Of a DNA stretch of 64,000 nucleotides, positions 1 through 6,563 are shown piece by piece; position 1 is the stretch's first letter; each line of letters starts with the position of its first letter. The notes beneath the pieces are model-generated. The model saw only the letters and a list, made by a program, of their open reading frames with translations. It was not told the origin of the DNA and made no database searches. The stretch is from JAAYJG01 sp964450305 (lineage in GTDB: Bacteria; Bacillota; Clostridia; DSM-8532), in contig CAYVFB010000007.1 of assembly GCA_964450305.1 (NCBI GenBank), positions 1-64,000 on the forward strand, written 5' to 3'. The position numbers were made by a program, and so were the translations under genes.

Positions 1-58
1 TCGCCCATGCGACCCGGGCTGGTCGTTCCGCTTCGCTGCACTGCTCGCCCATGCGTCC
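1..58 (+). repeat. Partial copy of hairpin repeat module, cut by window start
   Basis: Positions 19-54 carry GGCTGGTCG, a 15-base centre and CTGCTCGCCCATGC. The same borders enclose the palindromic centre of the larger repeats at 61681-61718 and, inverted, at 27838-27938. A second TCGCCCATGCG begins at position 1, so two modules probably lie in tandem, the first truncated by the window edge. The centre here (TTCCGCTTCGCTGCA) differs from the other copies, so only the flanks are conserved. I infer it is the end of another member of that family. Confidence 0.5.
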
Positions 59-275
59 CGAGTAAATTTGTTCTATTCTACCATATTCAATCATATACAG
101 TCAAGTGCACTTAAATATTATTTAAAAAGCATCAAGGTTAATTAAGTAGAGGTAAGACTACCTGCAAATAAAATTTTCCAGGTTCGTCCCGCCTCTATAA
201 GCCTTTTTCGTTTGAGTTGCAAAGCAATGGAGGGTTATGGTAGAATTCTATCAGGAATGGACAGGAGGTTTTGGC

Positions 276-776
276 ATGGATATATTCATGGAGAAAATTG
301 TAACAAAAAAGAAAGATATCAAAGATTATCTGATCATTACAGCCATTGTTATTGGCTCAACGGTTTTGTCGATGGTTGTGTTAACTTTTATTCCGGGGAT
401 GGGGCTGCTGTTTATAGCCGGGATTCTTTATCTGGCCTACCTTTTATTAACGACACGGAATGTGGAATACGAATATGCCGTAACCAATGGAGATCTGGAT
501 ATAGATAAGATTATTGCCCAAAGAAAACGTGTACGCGTTTTCAGCGCAAGTAGTAAAAATTTTGAGGTGGTCGCCAGGCTGAAAAGCGATCATTTCACAC
601 CCCAATACAAAGGGTTCAAAAAACAGATCGACTGCACCTCCTCCAAGGAGGCTGACAATGTATGGTTTATAGTATTAAACTATAAAAATGAGCAAACCGT
701 TGTTTATTTTGAACCGACCGAGAAAATGCTTCAAAGTTTTAAAACTTTTATCCCCAGGAAGGTTTTCACTAATTGA
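276..776 (+). CDS. Small two-helix membrane protein (possible DUF6106 family)
   Basis: 166 residues. The start chosen is the ATG at 276, preceded by AGGAGG at 263-268; an upstream in-frame ATG at 237 has no such site. A charged N-terminus is followed by two closely spaced hydrophobic segments (about residues 17-40 and 43-60), then a roughly 100-residue soluble domain rich in Lys and aromatic residues, probably cytoplasmic. The layout resembles the DUF6106 family of Clostridia, which has no assigned function; this family call is from memory of the fold pattern and is tentative. It stands alone and is followed by a hairpin terminator, so it is probably monocistronic. Confidence 0.6.
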   Translation: MDIFMEKIVTKKKDIKDYLIITAIVIGSTVLSMVVLTFIPGMGLLFIAGILYLAYLLLTTRNVEYEYAVTNGDLDIDKIIAQRKRVRVFSASSKNFEVVARLKSDHFTPQYKGFKKQIDCTSSKEADNVWFIVLNYKNEQTVVYFEPTEKMLQSFKTFIPRKVFTN

Positions 777-820
777 CACTCTTTAAACAGGAGGGGTTTA
801 ATTCGGTTTCGCGAACAGGA

Positions 821-846
821 AAAAGGCGCACTGCGTCTTTTTTTTG
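821..846 (+). terminator. Rho-independent terminator
   Basis: The stem AAAGGCGCA/TGCGTCTTT (one G-T pair) runs straight into a T-tract, 45 bases after the stop codon at 776. Confidence 0.7.
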
Positions 847-939
847 ATCTTATCTTCCTTTGGAGTGATGATAGCGCTCAGAAGTCTGATTTGTTACTGA
901 ATTTGTTTCCTCTGTATCTGCTCGTTATATTTTCCATAA

Positions 940-966
940 GACAATTGTCGAAATAAACGATATAAT
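940..966 (+). promoter_or_regulatory. Palindrome plus -10 box upstream of the GH18 gene
   Basis: The 396-base gap 777-1175 holds the terminator above, a perfect GACAATTGTC palindrome (940-949) and a TATAAT box at 961-966. No convincing -35 lies at the right distance, so either the palindrome is an activator or repressor site or the promoter uses another sigma factor. Nothing else is recognised in the gap. Confidence 0.35.
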
Positions 967-1175
967 AAAAGTAATTGAAAATGTTCAGTGAGTTGGCCAC
1001 TGTTTTCTGGGGTTTTATCACCCATGGGAAATCATTTATTTAGAACTGCGGATTTTCCCGCACACAATGTTTTCATCACGAGTGTTGTTCATATTCAACA
1101 GGACCGCTTCGTTGACGGAGATGAAGACTGACATTGTAACATATCATGGATCAGAGATGTGTCTGGAGGTCAGTA

Positions 1176-2927
1176 ATGAAAAGGAATTTCATTCTATTTT
1201 TTATCGTATTTGTGTTTGTGATAGGCTGTGCCGCTTTGGCGGGTCAAGTCTATAAAACCCATTTTAAAGCCAATGAAACCATGGTCAGCGCATATGACTC
1301 CGCCGATACGATCCTGGTGATCGAAGGGAGTGAAATTCCTGAGGATCATCCGCCAGTTATTTCAGACGGTCAGATTCTCTTGCCGTTTCAAACTGTAAAA
1401 ACCCACCTGGATCCCTATATCTGGTGGGACGATACCCTGAAAAAGGTAACTGTCACAACAGCAGACAGGGTCATTCAAATGGAAACGGACAAGCTGGACG
1501 CCTATATCAACAATGCTCCAATGGAGCTGAAATTTCCCGCTACAGAAATAAACGGAGTGTTGTATATCCCGGTGGATTTCCTGGCATCATTTTATCGGAT
1601 CAAGCTTCAATATGTCAGTAGTACGAATGTGGTGATCATAGACAGGGAAGATACCATTCTCAGAACCGCATACCCCGTATCCACCGGGTCTGTGGTTAGA
1701 AAAGGCCGACATATCCGTTATCCCATAATAAAGGTTTTTGAGGATCAGGATCTTCAGTCCGAAGCGTCAAAAATGTTTGTTTTTGAGGAATATGACAAAT
1801 GGTATAAGGTTAGAACGGCTGATGGCATTTTGGGATACATCAGCAAAGAGGATCTTGTTGTGAGAAACTATGAAATTGGATCGATTCCGGAATCTGTTAA
1901 AAAAACACCAGTTTTGCCATCCGGGAAGATCAATCTGGTATGGGATCAAATGTATAACCCCACTAAGGACTATTTAAGCTGGAAAATTGAAGAAGGAATC
2001 GATGTTTTGTCACCAACCTGGTTCCAGATTGCCAATGACCGGGGCGATTTTGTTAACCGTGCCGATGCGGTGTATGTACAGTGGGCTCATGACAACGGTT
2101 ACCAGGTATGGGCACTGGTGGCTAATGAATTCAGCAATATCTCCAACACCAGTACTATTTTGAACGATGGATTGAAAAGAGAATATGTGATCAAGCAGCT
2201 GCTGGCATTTGCAGCACTTTATCAACTGGATGGGATCAATATTGATTTCGAGAACATATATAAAGCAGATAAAGATGTGTATACACAATTTGTTCGTGAA
2301 TTTACACCCCTTGCCAGGGAACAGGGTCTGGTAGTATCTGTGGATGTCACGGTTCCCGATGGAAGTGATACCTGGTCGAAGTGTTATGACAGAAAAGCGT
2401 TGGCACAGACAGTGGATTATGTTTGCCTGATGACTTATGACCAAACCTGGGCCGGTTCCCCCAAAGCCGGATCCACCGCAGAACTGGACTGGGTGGAGGA
2501 AAACCTGAAAAAAACCTTGAAAGAGGTTCCCGCGGATAAGCTTTTAATGGGTATCCCCCTGTATACGCGCCTTTGGGAGGAAACTACCGATGCAAACGGA
2601 AAAACCACCACTAAAACGGGAAAAGCTTTAACGATGCAGGCGGCTAGCAGTTTAATGGAAAAAAACAATGCCCAGCCGCGGTGGGATGAAAGAAGCGGTC
2701 AGTATTCTGTTTCCTTTACAGAGGGAGATATCACCTATAAGATGTGGCTTGAGAACGAGCATTCAGTGAATTACAAGTCGGCGCTGGCACATAAGTACAA
2801 CCTGGCCGGTACTTCGGCCTGGAGTTATAATTTTGCCAACGAAAAGGTTTGGGCGGTTTTTGCTGAGAACCTGAAAAATACGGTTCATTACGAGGAATGG
2901 AAGACCAAAAACGCAAAAACCCCATAA
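1176..2927 (+). CDS. Secreted/membrane-anchored glycosyl hydrolase family 18 protein with copper-amine-oxidase-N and SH3-like domains
   Basis: 583 residues. Start at ATG 1176 with GGAGG 7 bases upstream. An N-terminal hydrophobic segment (residues 4-24) is a signal or anchor. Residues about 45-160 look like a copper amine oxidase N-terminal domain, a wall- or surface-associated stalk in Firmicutes. Residues about 165-230 resemble a bacterial SH3 wall-binding domain. The rest is a GH18 barrel with the catalytic signature LDGINIDFEN, whose acid/base Glu is residue 359. The architecture matches YaaH/YdhD-type spore or cell-wall N-acetylglucosaminidases. A role in peptidoglycan or cortex processing is inferred; the substrate is not visible in the sequence. 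Confidence 0.85.
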   Translation: MKRNFILFFIVFVFVIGCAALAGQVYKTHFKANETMVSAYDSADTILVIEGSEIPEDHPPVISDGQILLPFQTVKTHLDPYIWWDDTLKKVTVTTADRVIQMETDKLDAYINNAPMELKFPATEINGVLYIPVDFLASFYRIKLQYVSSTNVVIIDREDTILRTAYPVSTGSVVRKGRHIRYPIIKVFEDQDLQSEASKMFVFEEYDKWYKVRTADGILGYISKEDLVVRNYEIGSIPESVKKTPVLPSGKINLVWDQMYNPTKDYLSWKIEEGIDVLSPTWFQIANDRGDFVNRADAVYVQWAHDNGYQVWALVANEFSNISNTSTILNDGLKREYVIKQLLAFAALYQLDGINIDFENIYKADKDVYTQFVREFTPLAREQGLVVSVDVTVPDGSDTWSKCYDRKALAQTVDYVCLMTYDQTWAGSPKAGSTAELDWVEENLKKTLKEVPADKLLMGIPLYTRLWEETTDANGKTTTKTGKALTMQAASSLMEKNNAQPRWDERSGQYSVSFTEGDITYKMWLENEHSVNYKSALAHKYNLAGTSAWSYNFANEKVWAVFAENLKNTVHYEEWKTKNAKTP

Positions 2928-2950
2928 CAAAAAGCCGAGTTGAAAAGTGT

Positions 2951-3038
2951 GAAATTTTCCCCGGTCTTCCTTTAGTGCGTGATGCGAAAAGCACCGAATT
3001 TTCCCGGCCTTTCTGCTGTTCGTGATGCGATAAGTGCC
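2951..3038 (+). repeat. Two-unit imperfect tandem repeat
   Basis: Two adjacent ~44-base units (2951-2995 and 2996-3038) both begin GAA(A)TTTTCCC and end CGTGATGCGAWAAG(T/C)(A/G)CC. They lie just after the GH18 stop codon, partly in the region convergent with the tautomerase gene. Function unknown. Confidence 0.5.
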
Positions 3039-3107
3039 TGCTGCTACGAGGATTTAAGCTTTTTGAGCTAGTACGTCCAAAAGTTCATGAAAAGAAAACA
3101 TTGGTTG

Positions 3108-3338
3108 TTATAGGGGTTTGTAACCCGGCTTCTTATAAAGCATGCTTTCCTTCTCAGCAATGTCCGGAATATAGACATCCTCAGTCCAGCGTTCTTTCTC
3201 AACTTCTTCAAATGAGACCGATATGCTGGTTTCTTCGGACTTCAGCTCTTCCATAACAGCTTGAACAATTTTTTTAGTCAGCTTCATTTTTTGCTCTTCT
3301 GACCTTCCAGGCCAAAGCTTTACAATAACATGGGGCAT
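3108..3338 (-). CDS. 4-oxalocrotonate tautomerase-family enzyme
   Basis: 76 residues. The start is set at the ATG at 3338 because it places Pro directly after Met (MPHVIVKLWPG), and the N-terminal proline is the catalytic general base of this superfamily after Met removal. GGGAGGT precedes it at good spacing. A longer reading starting at a GTG would bury the proline and overlap the ribosome-binding site. The length and beta-alpha-beta pattern fit the 4-OT/CHMI family; the substrate cannot be inferred. It is probably co-transcribed with the small gene upstream (3404-3613). Confidence 0.85.
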   Translation of the reverse strand: MPHVIVKLWPGRSEEQKMKLTKKIVQAVMEELKSEETSISVSFEEVEKERWTEDVYIPDIAEKESMLYKKPGYKPL

Positions 3339-3403
3339 AGTTGCCACCTCCCAAAGAGTTGCATCAACTTCTAAAACACAAAAGCCATAGAATGAATCTC
3401 AGA

Positions 3404-3613
3404 TTAATCAAATCGTATGTCTGGATTGCATTCAGCTGGAGTTTCCCAATCAATTCCCTGTTCTTTCAAGAGGGATTTTTTCTTGTTCCAAAAAACATGA
3501 CAGCTCCCTAATCCGTATCCTTCCAGGCTTTCAATCAGTCTATCCAGTTCAGGTTGTATTTTCTTCATTGCTTCTTTGTACTCTTCTGTGTTTTCAATAG
3601 GGTCACCGTACAT
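3404..3613 (-). CDS. Conserved-looking small protein of unknown function
   Basis: 69 residues, start MYGDPIENTEEY, with GTGAGGAAATAACTT before the ATG and a well-formed promoter at 3661-3689. The protein is charged, mostly helical in its first half, and contains GLGSCHVFW and ends DWETPAECNPDIRFD. No signal peptide or membrane segment is seen. I do not recognise the family. The tautomerase follows 65 bases downstream in the same direction, suggesting a two-gene unit. Confidence 0.65.
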   Translation of the reverse strand: MYGDPIENTEEYKEAMKKIQPELDRLIESLEGYGLGSCHVFWNKKKSLLKEQGIDWETPAECNPDIRFD

Positions 3614-3660
3614 AAGTTATTTCCTCACTAACATTTAATATTTACCAATAAACGATATCC

Positions 3661-3689
3661 ATTATATCAATTGTAGTTATGGCGTGCAA
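3661..3689 (-). promoter_or_regulatory. Sigma-A-type promoter for the 3613/3338 gene pair
   Basis: On the minus strand, -35 TTGCAC (3684-3689), a 17-base spacer and -10 TATAAT (3661-3666), about 48 bases before the ATG at 3613. Confidence 0.75.
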
Positions 3690-3787
3690 TTTTTTTCAAG
3701 GAAGGAGATTGAGAGCCTTCCAAGAGCAGAGCCAGAGGATGGCAAGGCGGAAAAATCACCCTGCGTCCAAACCGTGCCCTGTGTCTC

Positions 3788-3817
3788 TTGCACAGCTTCT
3801 TTTGGTTGTGTTATAAT
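3788..3817 (+). promoter_or_regulatory. Sigma-A-type promoter for the membrane protein gene
   Basis: -35 TTGCAC (3788-3793), an 18-base spacer and -10 TATAAT (3812-3817). The leader to the ATG at 3955 is about 130 bases. The rest of the 3614-3954 gap shows no other element. Confidence 0.65.
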
Positions 3818-3954
3818 GGAAAAAGCCGGTTGAAAAGACGGGTGTATTTCTTGTGAACAGGGGTTTAGCAGGTAAAATCCAGCTTTAAGTGCCCCGTGAA
3901 TGTGCTGCCTTGTGTTTTTACCCTGGGCACTACTGATATTATTAGGAGAGTTTG

Positions 3955-4584
3955 ATGGAATACTCCAGGAATGGGTTGGATTTGCTCTTGTGGCCCCGGG
4001 AGTGGCATAAACGGTTCAATCCGTCAATAAAGCTGTTAATCCCGTTTAGTGTTTTTGTTGGGATATATGATGTGCTCAACGCCCAACACTCTATAGTGAA
4101 AGATTACCTGATAACTGCTAACTCAGGGATGGTTCTGAAAATTTTGCTGGCGTTAATCATTGCAGCAATCATCGGGTTGATTGATGTGGTTTGCTTTGCG
4201 TGGCCCATTGCGGATCTGTGCCGATACATCGGTAAGCGTACAGAAAAATATGTTGCCCGGGGTTTTCAAGTCATCCTGATGAAATCTTACGCGTTGTCTC
4301 ATCTGGTGTTTGTTCCCCTCATTCCGCTGACCATGCCGCCCGGGCTTCAAAGCCGCTGGCTGAATCAGGAATCCATGCTTTATAGCTTAATCGTGAGCGC
4401 CATGTTAATTTGGCAACTGGCTATTTTGCTGCGAACGGTCGGTGTAAAAACCAAATTGGAGTATACCGGCAAGCTGATTATTGGAGCCGCCATTTATATC
4501 TGGACCACCTTTGAGGGAACAGCCATAGGATACCTGCTGTACCTGGCTCATAGCTTGTTTGGAAAGTTGGTTGCGATTACCTAG
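3955..4584 (+). CDS. Integral membrane protein, possibly Yip1-like
   Basis: 209 residues starting MEYSRNGLDLLLWPREW. Hydrophobic segments near residues 27-43, 59-82, 105-127, 142-160 and 170-190 give about five membrane spans. A TTG lies just before the ATG, but the GGAG at 3945-3948 favours the ATG at 3955. The N-terminal layout (amphipathic segment with WPREWHKRFNP, then spans) is reminiscent of Yip1-domain proteins common in Firmicutes; this is a weak resemblance. Transcribed from the promoter at 3788-3817 and followed by a tRNA gene. Confidence 0.7.
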   Translation: MEYSRNGLDLLLWPREWHKRFNPSIKLLIPFSVFVGIYDVLNAQHSIVKDYLITANSGMVLKILLALIIAAIIGLIDVVCFAWPIADLCRYIGKRTEKYVARGFQVILMKSYALSHLVFVPLIPLTMPPGLQSRWLNQESMLYSLIVSAMLIWQLAILLRTVGVKTKLEYTGKLIIGAAIYIWTTFEGTAIGYLLYLAHSLFGKLVAIT

Positions 4585-4646
4585 AAAAATAGTTTGAAAA
4601 TTGCCTCTGTCCGGGGTATAATAGAAATGTTCGGAACAAGGGATCT

Positions 4647-4721
4647 GTCCCGATGGTCCAAAGGATAAGACAGTAGATTCCGGTTCTACTAATGTGGGTT
4701 CAATTCCTACTCGGGACGCCA
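4647..4721 (+). tRNA. tRNA-Arg (anticodon CCG)
   Basis: Acceptor GTCCCGA/TCGGGAC; D-arm GTCC..GGAT..GAC; anticodon stem GTAGA/TCTAC with loop TTCCGGT, giving anticodon CCG, which reads codon CGG; four-base variable loop; T-stem GTGGG/CCTAC with TTCAATT loop; discriminator G and encoded CCA. 75 bases including CCA. Confidence 0.95.
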
Positions 4722-4727
4722 CACAAG

Positions 4728-4757
4728 GCACAGGCAAAATAATTTGCTTGTGCTTTT
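4728..4757 (+). terminator. Terminator after tRNA-Arg
   Basis: Stem GCACAGGCAAA/TTTGCTTGTGC with loop AATA(A), followed by TTTT, starting 7 bases after the tRNA 3' end. Confidence 0.75.
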
Positions 4758-4791
4758 CATTATTCGGGCTATAAAATGCCCTTGAAGCGTA

Positions 4792-4852
4792 TTATCAAAC
4801 TTTTGGGCAACAAACGCGTGTCAGGGGATAAACCGCGCAAGCGCTCGTTGAA
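4792..4852 (+). repeat. Short, internally deleted copy of the multi-hairpin repeat
   Basis: It starts TTATCAAA and ends CGCGCAAGCGCTCGTTGAA, matching both ends of the 61562-61885 element (TTATCAAATGC and CGCGCAAGCGCTCATTGAA). The middle (GGCAACAAACGCGTG...GGGGATAAACCG) matches an internal part of the 27678-28059 copy read in reverse. All hairpins in between are missing, so this is a 61-base deletion derivative. It lies just upstream of acpS. Confidence 0.7.
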
Positions 4853-4875
4853 TAACAGTAAGAGGTAAGCCAAGC

Positions 4876-5274
4876 ATGAACATCCATTGTGGGGTAGATA
4901 CGGTTGAAATCGATCGGGTCAGGCAGTCCATCGAGCGCTACGGGGACAGCTTTGTTCGCAAGGTTTTTACCGAAGAGGAGATCCGATATTGCGAAAGCCG
5001 AAAAAACGGTCGCTATGAAAGCTATGCCGCAAGGTTTGCCGCAAAGGAAGCCGTCTCAAAGGCATTGGGAACCGGGCTTGCCCGGGGGGTTACGCTGCAG
5101 GGCATCGAGATGGTCAATGATTCCGAAGGAAAACCAATGGTTCACCTGTATGGCACCACGCTGCAGCACTATCAGCAAATCGGCGGCACCTCCATGGATA
5201 TCAGCCTCACGCACACCCGCAGCTATGCAACGGCATTTGCCGTCATTCTTACAAAAGACGGGGAAGCACCCTGA
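4876..5274 (+). CDS. acpS: Holo-[acyl-carrier-protein] synthase
   Basis: 132 residues. It transfers the 4'-phosphopantetheine arm of CoA to the active serine of apo-ACP, activating fatty-acid synthesis in the cytoplasm. The two family signatures are present: GVDTVEIDR at the N-terminus (Asp8 binds Mg2+) and RFAAKEAVSKALGTG in the middle (Glu binds Mg2+). Length is normal for bacterial AcpS. AGAGGT precedes the ATG. The nuclease gene follows 16 bases downstream, so both may be transcribed together, although no functional link is known. Confidence 0.95.
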   Translation: MNIHCGVDTVEIDRVRQSIERYGDSFVRKVFTEEEIRYCESRKNGRYESYAARFAAKEAVSKALGTGLARGVTLQGIEMVNDSEGKPMVHLYGTTLQHYQQIGGTSMDISLTHTRSYATAFAVILTKDGEAP

Positions 5275-5290
5275 AGACAGAGGTATTCCT

Positions 5291-6424
5291 ATGAAAAACA
5301 AGGTCAGTCTGGTTCACTGTGCCGACATTCACCTGGACGCTCCCTTTACCGGGTTGGGTCCAGCAGATTTGTCAAGCCGGCGGCGCAGAGATTTAAAGGA
5401 AACATTCGAGAAGATCATCTCTGCAGTGATCAGCAAAAACACCGATTATCTGGTGATATCCGGTGATCTTTATGAGCATCAGTATGTGGCCGGTTCAACC
5501 ATACACTGGCTGAATGACCAGTTTAAAAGGCTGGAAGGCAGACAGGTCATTATTGTTCCGGGAAATCATGACCCCTATGTGGCCAACTCATGGTACAGAA
5601 GCTTTTCATGGAGCCCAAACGTACATATCCTCTCAACCGGATGTCCCGAATATTTTCATGAAGTAAATGGCGTCTATTTTTATGGCATTGGCTTTGATAC
5701 GTTCCGTCAGGAAAGCCTGCCGGTCATGAAACCTCCTTCCGTCAACCCGGAGCGGATCAACATCGCTGTGTTTCACGGAACACTGGATCTGGCATTTACC
5801 CAAAGCCCGTATAATCCCATCGATTTAAACACGCTGCTGGACCTGGGAATGGATTATTATGCCCTCGGGCATTTTCATGGGAAAAAGGATATCCATCAGG
5901 CTAAGGGCGTTGTCAATGCCGGCAGCCCGGAACCCCTTGGTTTCGATGAACCCGGTGAACACGGAGCGTATTGGGTCACATTAGAAAAAGAAAACGACAG
6001 CATACACCGGGAAATTCAGTTTATTCAACTACAGAAACGATTTTATCGGGAGCTGCAGCTGGATATATCAGGTTGTAGCTCCAAGATTCAGATACTGCAG
6101 CGTTTGGAGCAGTTTGACTGGGAAAGGTTTAAAGAGGATATCATACGGGTCCAATTCACAGGCAGCTTGCCGCTGGGGGTTCAAGTCGATTTAGATTCGG
6201 CCCGGGAGTTCTTTGAACGCAAATGTTTTCATGCAGAGCTTATCGATCTGACCAGGCCTGCATATGACTTGGAATTGCTTGCTGCCGACAATAATATTGC
6301 GGGTGTTTTTGTGCGTATGATGCAAGAAAAGCTGATGAAGGCCGATGACGAGGGAAAGCCAGGGCTGGAGAACGCACTGAAACTTGGATTGGATGCGCTT
6401 TTTCGGGGGGAAGCTGAGCTTTGA
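5291..6424 (+). CDS. yhaO: Mre11/SbcD-type metallophosphoesterase, YhaO-like DNA repair exonuclease
   Basis: 377 residues. The reading frame is open upstream through acpS, but the ATG at 5291 has AGAGGT before it and starts directly at the phosphoesterase fold. Metal-binding motifs are in order: CADIHLD (residues 10-16), ISGDLYEH, VPGNHDPY, FHGT and ALGHFHG. The C-terminal ~120 residues match the capping region of YhaO-like proteins. With the ATPase encoded next (yhaN-like) it should form a Mre11-Rad50-type complex acting on DNA ends. The partner assignment follows the Bacillus yhaO-yhaN arrangement; enzymatic details are inferred. Confidence 0.9.
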   Translation: MKNKVSLVHCADIHLDAPFTGLGPADLSSRRRRDLKETFEKIISAVISKNTDYLVISGDLYEHQYVAGSTIHWLNDQFKRLEGRQVIIVPGNHDPYVANSWYRSFSWSPNVHILSTGCPEYFHEVNGVYFYGIGFDTFRQESLPVMKPPSVNPERINIAVFHGTLDLAFTQSPYNPIDLNTLLDLGMDYYALGHFHGKKDIHQAKGVVNAGSPEPLGFDEPGEHGAYWVTLEKENDSIHREIQFIQLQKRFYRELQLDISGCSSKIQILQRLEQFDWERFKEDIIRVQFTGSLPLGVQVDLDSAREFFERKCFHAELIDLTRPAYDLELLAADNNIAGVFVRMMQEKLMKADDEGKPGLENALKLGLDALFRGEAEL

Positions 6425-6563
6425 GAACAAGAACCGTAAGCGCTGGATGGTATTTGTTGGAAAGAACAGGTCCCTGAACACCTGAATCAGGGCCGAGGTA
6501 AGGCTGCCTTCGTCTGGAACCCAGGTGTATGGGAAAACGAGAATCAGTTGAGAGGCATGGACG

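Noticed and set aside
4405..4737. 110-codon minus-strand frame overlapping the tRNA
   Set aside because: Overlaps tRNA-Arg and the membrane protein gene in antisense; not coding.
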